Source: Paragonimus westermani (taxonomy: Eukaryota; Platyhelminthes; Trematoda; Plagiorchiida; Troglotrematidae). Taken from it: 64,000 nt of DNA. Position numbers and translations under genes: made by a program. The notes below the pieces were generated by a model. It was not told the origin of the DNA and searched no databases. It saw nothing but the letters and a program-made list of their open reading frames with translations. The stretch is from contig QNGE01000939.1 of assembly GCA_008508345.1 (NCBI GenBank), positions 1-64,000 on the forward strand, given 5' to 3'. This document shows positions 36,701 through 51,700 of the stretch, piece after piece. Each line of letters opens with the position of its first letter. The stretch's first letter is position 1.

Positions 36701-39700
36701 GTGACGGGCAAGCGAACCTTGATTGCTCTTCGCTGTATTATGTTACACGCATATAATGAGTCTTCATACCGAGTCGTAAGCTTCCTGTTGTCAACAGTTC
36801 CCTAACTCTAACCAACCGGTCCTAGGATGATTAGCTACAAATCGCATACACGTGTGGTTTACGAGCGTAGGAATACCATTGACGGAGTTCAGCGTCAGAT
36901 ATAGATACCGAAATGTGTACACAGACGTTTTGCTGACAGGAAATAAATGGTCTGAAAAATGCAACCAGTTGCAGCTCAGTTGTTTGTTTGCAAGGTGTAG
37001 GCACCTTGATGCTGAATGTTTGAATATAGACGTAGTCATCTTCAGTAGTTAGGTCCCTTCCCGTCCCCTTCTTTTTTCCTTCTCTCTCATCCTATACAGG
37101 GTTTGCTTTTTCTTCATGGTTGTGTGGCAGGTAAGCATTAGTGTGAACCACTGATGTATTGCTATGATGATGATGATGAACCAGTTGCGTTGAAGAGCTC
37201 ACATGCGATTTTACGGGAAATCGAAAATGACCTCTCGTTAAAACAGACGTTACAACGGACAAGGATGACTCTGATCAGGTGAATATAGCTATCGATCACC
37301 AAGCCCAATTCAGCACTGGACGCTCACCCGATACAAGACAAACCCAATGGATGCCAGTCTTGGAGCACGGTGTCGTAGCCGTCGACGATCAGCTTGCATC
37401 AGAGCAATCACCACCGAGGCGAGCCCGTCCGGATCATTGGAGTCTGGAGAGCCTATCACCAGACGAAACTGCGGATTAGCCCAGTGGCTTGCACGAATGT
37501 AAGGCCGCCCGCCACAGGAGACGCCACGTAACCAACGACCGCGCAAATGTGCGGCTGGGAAATTCGGGCTAGACTGGACAGCAGTTGGCGCAGATGGAGT
37601 TGGCGGGGCAGGCTCAGTTAGATGACAAATGTCTAGATATTCGAAGTTGGCAATGAAATCCTCCAGAGACGTCCTGTAAATAGACCATGAGAATGAAGTA
37701 ATCTTGAGTACCGAGTGTAGGTCCATCCTCTACAAATATCACCGATGAACAAATAAAGTTATTATTCATACCAGAACTCATCTTCGGACTTGACAAGACC
37801 AACTTTGATGCGATCCTGGGCCGGCAAGCTCAACCACTCATTTGATCCTTCGGACCATGCCCCGGTCCAACCAACACGAACCGCCGGCCACAAATTCCGC
37901 AGTCGCACCAAGCGTACCAAACGGCTACCGGCAGTGTCAGTGAGTCGTAGTTTACGGCAGTCGGTCAGGCCAAACGCCTGACCGGGAACAAATCCGGTAG
38001 GAATGACGAATCCGGGACCCGGGATGCCCTTGGTCTAGAGTCAAACATGGTTGAGTCAAGAGTAAGACAGAAACGCAGGTAAAAATCTGTAGTACAGAGA
38101 GAACATGTACGGTATGCTTCAAAAGGATAGCGAGTTGTTTCAATTCCAAGTCAACTGCGTCAGCGGTAAGCCTACAAATGCAAGAATACCCAACATATAG
38201 GTTTAACGCCTCGTTACATAGGTCTTCCGGATGATGTTGTCGCAACCTGCCACATGGTAGAGTGTAATTTTAGCAGGGAATCCGTCAAAGAGAACAGTAA
38301 TTAAATAACAAAAGAGATAATGAACAAGACCAATTGACAGCCGACCGAACCTTTGCCAGGCAATTCATTTGCGATCTGGTGCGAACAACAACCAACGTGA
38401 ACAATGCCATGAGATTACAGACACTCAAAAAATCGATGGACAAATGTAAATACACTTGAATATGCAATACGTTGAAAATTATCAAAATGTGTCAGGCCCT
38501 TCAAACATTATACATCGTTGAGTTCACTGTGGTTGCCTTGGGAACGTTGTACCAGTTTTCCCCGTAATTATGGTCCCAAATTCGATCCACGTAATAGAGT
38601 GACTGATTGGAGCGGTAGCTATAGGTGGGCGGGAACTAGTGTGAATTGTAAAACCATTTGTGACTGAATTGACTGGCGTCTAACGAAGAAAAATAAACTA
38701 TTCAAAAGTGAAGACTAGCATGTAACAATCTGTAGATAAACAGAGAGATTGCAGACATCACCTTGACTGGAATTCCGTGAGAAGTTAACATGAGGACGGA
38801 ATGCGCAAGTACAGGACAACAACAAAAAAATAACAGAGCTATGATAAACGAACAGGGGCGATCCCGAAATAGAATGCACAAAAAAACATATAACACTTAA
38901 AAATATCTGCTTGTATGTCGATTTTGTATTGAAAAGGATCAGACCGGAAAGGATATTTGCTACTGCAGTCATCCAAAAAAAATTCGATTGACGATTTCAT
39001 CTGGTTATGCATACCAGAAGGGTAAATGTATAGCAGTTCAGAGGGTTAATTTCCTTAGACATTGCACTTCCTTGGTTCATGGGCCAAAATCAAGGAGTTG
39101 TTTGTCATCAGGCAGCAAGTCAAAAAAACGTACAAGAAAATAAACACCTGAGAAAATCAACCCACATTTTGAACAGCACACTGGTCGCGACTCCGGAATC
39201 TGCGATCTACTCAAGCGAGTCACGCTCATCAGTTAGCTTAATTAAGATGAATCCTCGACGTGGCAGTCGTATTGTGTCTGCGTGCGTGTTACGTCGATCT
39301 TATGTGAACATTAGCTTGCCTTCTCTGCCGTCATCCACCATTTTGGGTCTGATTCAATCACCACCGGTTTGGTATTACACCATATATATATATATATATA
39401 TATATATGAGCGATGCAGCGAGGTTTCGGTAAGTCTGAAATCAGATGGCAGAAGCCACATAAGTACTATACACTTCAGAAATATGACCGTTGACTAGATA
39501 GAACCGCTAATAACGCAAAATTTGTCAGGTGTTCCATTATCACTTGGCTTACTGTGCTCGCTTTTTTTGACATCGAACATGCGTAGAATACCGGCGCAGA
39601 CCCCCCCACATTGTACAAGACTGAATGCCCCCAACTATGCTTACAACACAGTGCAGTTATTCTACCAGTTTCAAGCAGTTCAGCTAATGTCGGATAATTT

Positions 39701-42700
39701 CCCACACTCTATTCAATAGTTCCGGGTGTGCTTCGCAACATTTCCGCAGGACAGTTGCAGTTAGGTAGATTTAACGTTGAATAACGAGGTTGTGTAGGTT
39801 TCTGAACGAAAATTACCAATCGATAGTAAAGCAAGTCCAATCACGTGATGTCTAAGGACGTACAGAATTGTGCCACATATTAAGGAGGTTTGGATGTTGC
39901 ACGTTTGAGTCCACATACAGGGTTACATCCCTCCTCATTAGATAAGAAATAAGGACCATTTACCTCACATAACTGTACGTCAGATATGTGTTATTAACAA
40001 TCAGTATTGTATTACTTTCGTTGTTATAAGCAACGGGGAAATAAGTAAGCTCCAAGTGCCCTACATCACAAACTGATATGAATCTACTTTCCACAGTTTA
40101 ATCGCAAATGCCAGACGCTGGAATACAATATATTCCAACAAGACACTTCTAAGAGCTGTCCTAACAACTAAATCAGAAGTCGCGGATTATCCGGTGTTTT
40201 CTACTTTGCAATATGACACCATCAACATTCATCTAGGTCATGATTAACCACGCAATTACTGTCCCAAATACATGTAGGTAGCTCTAATCAAAGCACTAAG
40301 ACTCGTTTCACAGCGAACAAATTTACTTCGGCCAATTGTCTAACCCTTTATTGCTCATCGATTTATACACTGAAAACGCAATACTACAATCTCGGTGGCC
40401 ACCTCCTAACATTTTGAATGATGATTATTAGTAACGAATCGCATGTATCTGACAGTATACTTAATCTACACGATTATTCATGCGTCTGGTCAGCCAGCGG
40501 TAGGCATCCCAACAGTAACCAAAAGCTGGCGATTAAGTTAAAATTCTCTTAAGCTTGAGCGTAAAAAGAGTAGGTCGAACTGACTCACAGTGAGCGCATG
40601 CCTATTCTAGAATGCATTACTTGTTTTGTGACCACGGCTGATTCCGATTAGATATTCAAAACTCTACTCGTCCAACAAGTACGCTAAGGTCAGCAGGCGT
40701 TATAGTTTTCTCGCCCACAGCCCCAACGCGCTCCCCGCAGAGTAATAAATCTGTTTGTGTCTGCCTATATTTTTTGAACGTCTGTTTGGGCGTATACACG
40801 TCAGCTGTGCCAATGGGATGCTTTAACGATTAATGATAGCATGCTGCAAGCCAACTCCTCTATCATACACCACAGACATTTCTCTTTAGAACTGTGAACC
40901 GTCAAACAGACCGATCGATGTGCAGACAGAAGGACACACGCATTTGATCTGTTCTCTCTTTCACTCTCCCGTTCTCGTTACCGGGGTTCCACGACAGTTT
41001 AAGTGTCGGGAAGCTGTCAGCAATTTGACAACCAACTACATGGCACAACACTCACTTTTATACGTGCGGTGAGCAATGAACGTCTGTCGAATGATTTGAT
41101 CAGAATATCATCCAAATCGGGTGGCAGTTGAGTCACCTGTTCTTCGGCAGCCGGTAGTATGTATGATTCCGTCAATCCACCGGTCAAATCATCCATTGCA
41201 TCTCCAACTAGGCCCACATTGAGCGCCTCGTAAGATCCATTCAACCTGTGCACAAGGTTGGAAGCAGAGAAAGGAATACACATCTCAACCTCTGAACAGA
41301 TTCAAATCTAGCAGCTCCATGCGAACACGGTTTGAATCTCAGAGCTTCACAAACGTGATCCATTCACGCGTCAGAAAGTTCTTAAAATAACAACAAAAAC
41401 AACAAAGCAGATTGTGTCAACCTACAGTCTCTACCAAAAACTCGGACAACATCAGGGTACGTCTCTGCTCTGGATCAGAGGAGTGCTGGTCGTGTCATAA
41501 TCCCGATTATACTTTATGGGATATTCTTCTATCATTTAAAACTGAGCTGTCTCACGTAAGTTTTCGTTGTTTTGTCCTACGAATTTTGAAGGTGAATTGA
41601 AACACGGATTTCAATAACTAATTATTTACTCAAAATATAAATTGTACAGTAAACAAATGCAATGTAAGCGAAGATAGGAACCTGTTTCTCAACGCTTACA
41701 CTGACACGAATTTGTTGTCAACACTTGTTTCGGTAACAACTCCAGCGCTGAAATAATTATGTTAGATCTCACTTATTCGAACGAAAAAGTGCATTCTAAC
41801 AAAATTCTTCCACAAACACAAAAAACTACTCTCCAGAGCCAAGAAACACTGTTCGAATCAATCCACCGGTGATTAATTAAACCTGGGCCAGCAACAAATG
41901 CTCTAAAACATTTCCCTGCCAAACTGAAAATAGTTATGGAATATAATATAAGCGCATTTCTCGAAGATTTGTAAAAACTGCACGATGATCATCGGACTAC
42001 GATTTGTGTAACTATCAAAACAGAAATTTAAATCCCGTAGGCTGTACGAGTATCGAAGATAGTAAGAAAAAAACAAGTTGAAGAGTTTACGTGTAACCTG
42101 TTGTCTCCTTGTTAGCAGGAGTGGATACTGTCCACCTTGAGTCACCAGTATATATGTAAGACTGGTAAACAGGCGGATAAAGGCTTTACCTCGAAGAATA
42201 AAGACATCAAGAAGAGGTGTGCGTCGGAGGACAACATTTTCACACCACCCTATCAGTCGCTTACTAAAACGTTGACCTAGATACATATATCAACGTGCAG
42301 GACAATAAGTGGGGAAATGCATACAAGATGCTTGGTTCGGATATGAACGTGTTGTACTTGAATAGATCAATGTAGAATCCTGCTGTCCCAACAAGAGTTT
42401 CAACAGTGAACAATCGAAAAAAGAATTCTGATTACACTGCCACAATTACACCTTATAATCATTAATTTGACGGTATTTGGATTCTCGTCGAGGGAAAAAC
42501 TGCATGTTCAGCTCACAATTTTATAACTTCTTTACACGCCAAGTCGCCTACAAACCTCAACCCTTCCAATACTAAACATCTTCGGACGTTTCATTCAGAA
42601 AAGTTCAAGATCGTACGTTGAGACGGACTGTTTACTGCACGGTCAAGTGGTGCGGTTAATAGCTCTAATTTTCTGGCTTGACTCCTGTTAACAATGAACG

Positions 42701-45700
42701 TGATCTCATCAAAACATTGTGCAGCTGAGCTGGAAAGACCTATAGGAACGGCAGTTTAGAGTAAATGAAAGAGTTATTAAGGCGTGTTGTTGCTAAAACA
42801 GATATCCGAAAATGGGTACCGATCTACACTGCGAAATGAAACTGGAAAGACCAAAAGCTCAAGAATTGTTTAAGATGATTTTTTAAACATCATTACACAA
42901 GAGTTCGCGCACAATAAGCCCCTGTTCACCTTGAACCACTCGGTTGTGCTTAACCATGTTTGCTAGCTTTGACCTGGGAGTAAGACTCACAAACGCGCGA
43001 AACAACTAGTCTAATTATATTGTCTCAAACACCAACTACTAGCTTATTTACAACTGCAGTGACACACTGGCAGAAAGGACCGGTGTTTGTTTCAGCAGTT
43101 GATCAAACATATCCAAAATAGGGGACACGAATTGGCAGCCAAGAGAACAGCGGCCAGCGAGAAGGTAAGCAACGGATCATAACATCAGCCTGGTAAAATT
43201 CTTCAACGTGTTGTTAAATAATACCAACCCGAAAAGTTTTGCGATCGGTGCAGATGTGCGAACTAACAACGACAGCCGAAGTTATGCGAGCAGAGGACAA
43301 CTAATTGTGCCATCGGTTTACCTCGGTTCTTTTCTCTAATCTCCTATTTAATCGATGCAATACATTCCTATATTCAGATATTTTAGCGAGCGACTGACGA
43401 GATAAAATCGGAAAGTCAACATGTGGTCGTGTTACCCTAATGGAAAATTGAAAGCATGCGCTCCCACTGTTGCTTGTGTTATCGAACTGTTTTTCATCCC
43501 AACATTTGGCTGAATTCAACACCATAAGTGGCCTTGATGCCAAACTCGTTTGAGAATAAATTGGGCTGGCATAAAACATGAATGTGTAAAAACAAAACGA
43601 GGATAGAAATCAATCAGAACAGATTAGTCCTGACAGAAAAATTCTACCAAACACGGATACTCTGCCGTAAACATAGCAGATCAGTCCGATTCATTAGAAA
43701 GGATATGCGTCCAGCGTTGCTGCAGTCATAAGTGCAAGCGCAGAGCTTATACGTCCTAATTTTTTAACGTGCCCGGAGAAGTGATCAACAGGGGAGAGAA
43801 CAACCGAACAATCCGTTGGCCCAGGACGAGGTGATGAAGTCTGTGCAAAACAAAAGAACACTCCACCAAAATTGTTTACTGATACTCCGCTGACAGCCAG
43901 GCTGACGCAGTACGTCATTAATCGTTTTCTACCTATTGCTGCCCACAGTTTCTGATGCACAGACAGGAGACCGTGGTAAACATACTTCTCGTGCATTCAG
44001 AAGCAAAGATTTGCTGCGGTATTTTCAGCTTAAGCACCCGTATAATCTAATGCAATTGCCGGATTTTAGAAAAACACATAGGAGATATTTGTGTAATTGG
44101 ATGTGGTAATCAAAGATACGCGATGTCGTTAACTAAAAACGGGATTAAAACGTTGCCAGCCCACTGGATAATAAAGCACAAAAGGTAAAATCGAGCAAAA
44201 CAATACTGCGGAATCAACATTAACATGTTGCCGCAAATGAAACAATAATCTATACACAACAGTCAGCAGAGAACATCGGCGCGTATCAGGCAGTAGTACA
44301 TCTGGAAAGCAGTCATTCCAGGCAGAAATTTAAAAAAACAAGTAACAGTCCTACCCATTACAAGATCATGAACAACCATACGTTGTCGACCTTACGGAGC
44401 TGAACAGCACTGAGGAGTAGGCATGTACTCTCAGAGTTGTGGACATGTAATAACATCATGATAAAACTTTGTCCACAGTTAAAACAGCTGTCGGTATGAA
44501 CATTTTCTGGGCTAATATCGGAGAAGTTGTTCGTTGCATAATTTGCTTTTCGTACAACCAAATAGACAACACGTCGTGAGAATTGATTGAAAGACTGCAT
44601 TGTGAGCACACCTACCAATTAACGGACCGTCACCTATGTGGAGAGAAGTGATCGCTAGAAGGATATACCTGAGTTTGATGGTAAGGAACTTTGTTTAACC
44701 CAGCGATGAGTTGCACATAAGAAAATGATTTTGTAAGGGAATAGACTGCAAGCATCTGCTTAATGCAAGAGATATCGGTCGCTTGCACATGCCAAAAGCT
44801 ACACACACAAAATTTGACGTTCATTTCGCTACAATACATTTGAAATTGAATGTCATCAGCAAACAAGAACTTAAGTTGCCATGGCTGTGCCTACAAACGG
44901 AAGGTAAAAAGACCGTTAACTTACGTTTGATCCTCTCTTAATACAATAAGTCCACACGCAAGAATACTGACCTATGGTAAGCATAAGAACCAGTCTAAAA
45001 AGTGGTGAACGGGCATGTCTAGGGCATTATTGTCTTCATGTACACCTCTTGCTGAGTCAATATGGTGGCAGTTAAATGCAACTATTTGTTCAAATAAGCA
45101 AGTCTAAGTGGTCCAACAGTTAGTGACGATGTGATTATCGGAACAGTTAAGCGACTGTTTACTGTACGCACAGGTCACTTACATTCAAAAACCCACAATC
45201 CGCGACTGAAACTCCAGACTTACACATCACCGGAAATTATAATCACTTCACAAGCTGGGTCGTATATAGGAAAATTGTTGAGCCGCCCGCAACTGAACAG
45301 TGACAGTGTTTGAGACAATCGAGGTTAGAACCAGTAAACCGGTTCTGGTAGTCTGACAGTGCAAATAAACCCACATGAAACCCAACATGCTACGTGGTGG
45401 CTAATATCTTGTGGCGTAAGAGCTGTAGGCATTTATTGTTGTACTATCTGAAGACTGAAAACATATCACTAGTCGAAATGTGGCACAGCAGAAAATTTTC
45501 TATAAAAAAACGAAAGGGACCCAAATCTCTCGATCAAACTTATCAATGGCAGTAGCGTGTGGTAGACGACTTAAAGTGTCGGACGTCAAATACTTCGAGC
45601 GCAAATTTCCATGGAAAGTGGTCGTTTCTACATGCTGAAGTTCATTGGTGAAAGGGCAGTACAGAATAACACAAACCTAACGTGCCGTACAACCTTTTGC

Positions 45701-48700
45701 GAAAAGAGACACTTTTGTATAGTTCAACAAAGCTTACTTAGCATAGGCTTTTTCTAAAAGGGCAGGCCAAAACTCCGTGGTCCTACCAGAATGAACAAAG
45801 AGCGGTTGTCCACCAGGACGAGTAGGCAGTCGATCGTCAATGATCACCTCTTCCCAGTGTCCGAATCGCCAAAACCGAAAGGCGAACATACCAGCATACC
45901 ATTCTGGTCGAAACGACTGACCGACAGGGATGACGCGGGTCAAAAGGCTTGGCTGAGCGGATATGGCTGCCAACGCGGCAACAACCCAACAATCACCTGC
46001 AGAGCAAAATGGCTGGTACATTCAGTTTAGCAACCGGATATGAATTCATGATGTACGATGCGAAGGAAATGATGAAAAGAATAGGGCGCACAAAGTTTAC
46101 ATATCAGTACAAATAATACATTCTCGATCTAACTATTAAAGTAAAGCAAGAAGAGCCTTAAAGAACAGACATCCAATTGTTGACCTTACAAACACGTTAA
46201 GCGTTTGCATGGTCTCGGGTTGTATACAATCAAGGCATAAAAATCTTAAGCAAATTATTAGAACCTTCAGTACTGATGAAAAATCACTGACGATCCGTAC
46301 TAACTGTCAATCAGGTAACAATCAGACGTAAGTGGTGAACTAGATCATCAAGCTACTGAAGTCAAACAGTGCTTACTTCAACGGAGACGATTATCACTGG
46401 GCGCATACAAAGATTAAGACTTTAAGTGATTGTTAATCAGTAGGAGAACGGTCTAGGTTCGAATGATGTCGTCTCGGATAAGCCCTACTAACAGATGGAG
46501 AACTAGACGGTGACCGCACTCGATTGCCGGTAAATCCGGAGTAATAATGATGCGGAGAAATGAGGTTTACTGGTACGTCTCTGAGATGAGCAGCTTAAAG
46601 TGATCAGTGTGCGAGTCCTTTTTGCTCGGACAAGCAACGCGTGTATTAAGTTAGGCGGGGAGCGGTAGTCTATTGGTCACCAAATGATCATGGTTAGAAT
46701 GAATGGAAGTTGTGACGACAAATATTTAATGAGGCTATTCTAGCTACCTGGGAGGAGGTTCAGAAAATAACAAACGCTTTTGGCCATCAGCGTTGTCTGA
46801 CCTAACAAAAAACAGTAGTAGCTTCAGCTTGCGCTGTGAGTTCGTGTGTTCTTCCTTAAATTTTGTTGCCAGTAACTAAGTGATTAAATGCTAGACGTAG
46901 GAGTCTAAAAACATCCGAACCGGACATTATGTAACCGCAATACCTACGCTTGTGACCTGATTGCATACAAAGAAATCCAGCTGAACAGTGGAATCAACAC
47001 TCATAACAACTAATCAAACCCAAGCTATTAGCGTAGTCAACTTTGCTCTACCTAAAGGGCAGAAACCTTACCGATGAATCCGTTGGAAATCAACCGAATG
47101 CTGAGAGGAGAAATCATTTGACAAAAAGGAAAGTAGAAAACGTAACAGAAATAGCTAAACCGCACACACATTTGTCTACGTTGGAAATTATTACCATTAC
47201 AAGTGCTCTGAAAATTGCGTACTTTCGTGTTTGGTGGTCCAAACAAAAGCGTTCAAAATGGAACATTTGCGCCAGGTAACGAGTGCCAGAAGATGACCTA
47301 CCGAGGGCATCACTGTGCGAACAGTTCTCAAACACACGGCAAGAGAGCAAACAGTCACAACGTTCTCAAGAGAAGAGTGAGATAAGTGAACTTCGAGGAG
47401 GAGAACAAACACCACAAAACTAAACACGCAAAAAACTGTTTCAGAGCCAACAATGTGATCCCAGTCGGCCGGTTCAGGATAGATAAATTTTGACAACCAC
47501 TTAGCAAAAAGAAATGCACGTAAAATGATAATGCTGACCAGCAACAGAACCGAGCAAAATAGTGAGTGGAGATTAAAGAGACGTGGCATGATCCACGGTC
47601 CACAAGCCCACGAACATTAGTAACGGATACACCTAACAGGCCGAAATCGACAAGTCTGTTTGACAAAACAGCGTCGAACATCGACAGATACGCGCAACAT
47701 AATAAGTGAGAATTGAACGCGATGAATTAGAAGCCCGACAGTCAATTTCTTGTTTCAGATTACAAGTATCCATTGAACAGCTAGTTTCGTAGGTCAGACC
47801 AAATGTGAACCCCCAAAGAAACTTTAATGCAAGCGCAAACCCGTTGAACTTGTTCTGTCACTGAGCAACATGTAGAATCACCGAAAGTGGAAAAGGTGTG
47901 TTGTGAAGTGACGAAATGCAACCACTCAGCCGATCAGAAAAGTCACGCATGGTGCATCCCGAGCCTGAATGGCAGTGTACACAAACTATCAAAAGAAACA
48001 CACAGGAAAAAGACATTATAAACCTCACTATGACAGTCTTCCTTTAGTTCAAATGGTTCAGTGAAAATTCTAGTGAAGACCACAGATTGTGCAGAAAACG
48101 TTTGAAATGCGTATGTACATCCGGTTCCGTGTTAGAAGCTTGTGAAGGAAGATCGATCAGCAATGTAGTGAATATGGCAAAGCCAGCGAGAGTACAGATC
48201 GGGAAAAACACAAGACCAAACAAAAGCCTAACCACAACCCAGCAAAAATAGAGCAACCATACCCCAAAATACAGACAACAGATGAGGAAAAAAGAATTAC
48301 AGAAGATTAAGGTAGTTCTACTACACCAAAGTGATGTAGGTAGCCGGGTCATTTAAAAAGTCAGCTAAGTTTCCTGAATGTATGTATTGAGCGTGCACTC
48401 GACAAACAAGCAGATGGCGACGTATGGTGAGGCAGATCAGGACGCTGAATGAGTTGCCTGAAGACTAAACGGTACATTTGATAGCACGATTTGAACAGGT
48501 TACTTCAGTGACGACGAGGGAGGATATGTAAAACAAGACGTCGGAGAGCGTGGTTTAGTTGCTGGACCATGGAGAGACTTTGGGCGGCACATAATTCCGC
48601 ACCCTCATTGCATCATAACATTTTTAGAACGCTCTCAAAAGAAGTGTATGCAAATGTAAAACGGCATAAGCGCGGACATCATGGCGAATACTAAATTAGT

Positions 48701-51700
48701 AGAAATTCGGGGATTTGGGTTATTTCAAATTCAACACCATCCACGTTTGATCGAACCCCTTAGAATCCAATAAGCCTTTCGTCTAGCCCACTTCGAAAGG
48801 GAGCAGTAGATTCGAGTCTCACTCTTACAAGAAATCATCAGTAGTACATACCTTTGTCCGAATGAGCGTTTGCACTCTGACCCTCATGTTTGTGATGATG
48901 GTGTATTAACTACAACACCAGTGAGCTCACAAAAGGGATGACCGAATAATAAAATCCAAACNTTTAATGCAAGCGCAAACCCGTTGAACTTGTTCTGTCA
49001 CTGAGCAACATGTAGAATCACCGAAAGTGGAAAAGGTGTGTTGTGAAGTGACGAAATGCAACCACTCAGCCGATCAGAAAAGTCACGCATGGTGCATCCC
49101 GAGCCTGAATGGCAGTGTACACAAACTATCAAAAGAAACACACAGGAAAAAGACATTATAAACCTCACTATGACAGTCTTCCTTTAGTTCAAATGGTTCA
49201 GTGAAAATTCTAGTGAAGACCACAGATTGTGCAGAAAACGTTTGAAATGCGTATGTACATCCGGTTCCGTGTTAGAAGCTTGTGAAGGAAGATCGATCAG
49301 CAATGTAGTGAATATGGCAAAGCCAGCGAGAGTACAGATCGGGAAAAACACAAGACCAAACAAAAGCCTAACCACAACCCAGCAAAAATAGAGCAACCAT
49401 ACCCCAAAATACAGACAACAGATGAGGAAAAAAGAATTACAGAAGATTAAGGTAGTTCTACTACACCAAAGTGATGTAGGTAGCCGGGTCATTTAAAAAG
49501 TCAGCTAAGTTTCCTGAATGTATGTATTGAGCGTGCACTCGACAAACAAGCAGATGGCGACGTATGGTGAGGCAGATCAGGACGCTGAATGAGTTGCCTG
49601 AAGACTAAACGGTACATTTGATAGCACGATTTGAACAGGTTACTTCAGTGACGACGAGGGAGGATATGTAAAACAAGACGTCGGAGAGCGTGGTTTAGTT
49701 GCTGGACCATGGAGAGACTTTGGGCGGCACATAATTCCGCACCCTCATTGCATCATAACATTTTTAGAACGCTCTCAAAAGAAGTGTATGCAAATGTAAA
49801 ACGGCATAAGCGCGGACATCATGGCGAATACTAAATTAGTAGAAATTCGGGGATTTGGGTTATTTCAAATTCAACACCATCCACGTTTGATCGAACCCCT
49901 TAGAATCCAATAAGCCTTTCGTCTAGCCCACTTCGAAAGGGAGCAGTAGATTCGAGTCTCACTCTTACAAGAAATCATCAGTAGTACATACCTTTGTCCG
50001 AATGAGCGTTTGCACTCTGACCCTCATGTTTGTGATGATGGTGTATTAACTACAACACCAGTGAGCTCACAAAAGGGATGACCGAATAATAAAATCCAAA
50101 CGCGGAACCACAACATTGCACAAAAAGTAGTCGAGAGGAGAATGAACAGAATCACTTTGTTTTATCAATCTATAACCCCGTGATCAGGACTTTTCGATTA
50201 GGTTGGAGTTGCTGACTACATTGAATCAACGGAGCATAGTTTAAAACAGTAACAGAAGTTCAGGGAATTACATGATATCAAATTGCGGTGAGTAATTGAA
50301 AAGACAAAGTTTCAGTACAGAACCTAAATCTCAACAATGCGTCCGCCAACCACTCCGTGTTATACTCAGATCACGATTGCTGCTTTTAGGCTAATCCAAG
50401 CAAGGCGAAACGTCCTACAACCGATCAGCCCCTATAATATGGTAATAATAGCAACAACAATACGGGTACAGTTCACCTGAGATTATCAACCGTACAAACA
50501 TACTAAATCTAGTGACTGCGCAGGAGGATTGGGTGCAGTGAGAGGTTGTACTTCCAGTCGTTCTGAAGAGCTTGAGAATTTACGTAGTAGCCATGAAGAA
50601 CAGTGTGGTAAAAAAGAACTTTCCATAAGGTTCTTTACACGCCTCACCTTCGCAAGTCATACACACATCAAAATTCTACGAAGGATTTATCAATGGGGAA
50701 ACTGAGAAAGGAGATGGATGGCGAAAGAAAAAATGTATGAATAGATGTCAATGTGAGGACACTGGTATCTCCCGTACAGCTGAGAGTGAAACAAAACAAT
50801 TGAAACGAAAGCGTTCACATCATTAACCCAACCTATCCTCTCTCTATCCTGTGAATGAATGTCTTGTAAGACTGCAATACAACTGTGGTGTGCCTAATCC
50901 TAGGATCCATAAATGAAGACGAACCTGTATGCAAAACAATACAAATACAAAATACAAAAAACGTAACCTATAAGCGCTGTCTCCGATGCTGTCTGACGTA
51001 GTTTGGTTCAACTGGTGATGTGATTACGGAACCATTGTTAGTAACATGGCTCCGGTAAATAGAGTTGTTCCTCGTACTTGATTACTGATCAAATTTGACT
51101 GTAAACGTCACATCTGGTTAAATTACCAACAGATTCATTGTTGTAATAAGCATTATAGCCATCAATTCTATCTTGATTATAGTCAAGCAGGAATGGCCAC
51201 TGCTCGTGGACTAACCAACATGGAACTGAACGCTATGATGCTTATTACAGTGACAAAGTGGTGTTCAGTTCCCTGTCCTAAACCACTTGATTCAGTCCTC
51301 AAAAGTGTGTCCTAAACCACCACCTAATGTCAATTACTGGTATTCTTGCTAAAGTAAATCCCATCAGCTCGTAAGTTACGTCAACACAGTCCTCCTCAAT
51401 TAAACCCATCCACATGGAATTTCTCCTCGTAAATACAACTCATGATTCCTCATTGAGATATTCACGAAACGTATATCCCCCGCCCACGTTAGGCGACGCC
51501 AAATGGGTGAGATTAGTCCAACTTTACCTATTAGTCCACAGATGATCGCGTTGGTGGCCGTCTTGCAATGTCCTCTGTATGGTCCTTGTGAAACCACACG
51601 ACGCAAATCACCATTTTAACTCCTCGTTGAATCGAAATTCAAATGGAACAACTTTTTTCTCTCACCTATGTCAAAGCGAATGTCTTCTTCACATTTTGTA

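Larger units (their letters stand above)
30597..37327 (-). other. Calpain intron 5 (6.7 kb), rich in inserted repeats
   Basis: GT-AG, phase 0. It holds three hammerhead-bearing SINE-like copies (near 32.6, 33.2 and 35.4 kb) and an RTE 3' end at 36975-37183. It also has two exon-like stretches on the opposite strand (31015-31111 and 33991-34121). The stretches between these show nothing I can assign. Confidence 0.85.

Noticed and set aside
39079..39432. A 117-codon plus-strand frame.
   Set aside because: It reads through an (AT)13 microsatellite as alternating Tyr-Ile and has no domain.
46400..46760. Words resembling tRNA box B and CTGAGATGAG in intron 1.
   Set aside because: Too decayed to align with the hammerhead SINE over any length.
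47197..47589. A 130-codon hydrophobic minus-strand frame in calpain intron 1.
   Set aside because: The intron transcript is pyrimidine-rich here and yields Leu/Phe/Val-rich frames by composition. No motif or splice support was seen; the same holds for 10248-10842, 38702-38972 and 20565-20768.
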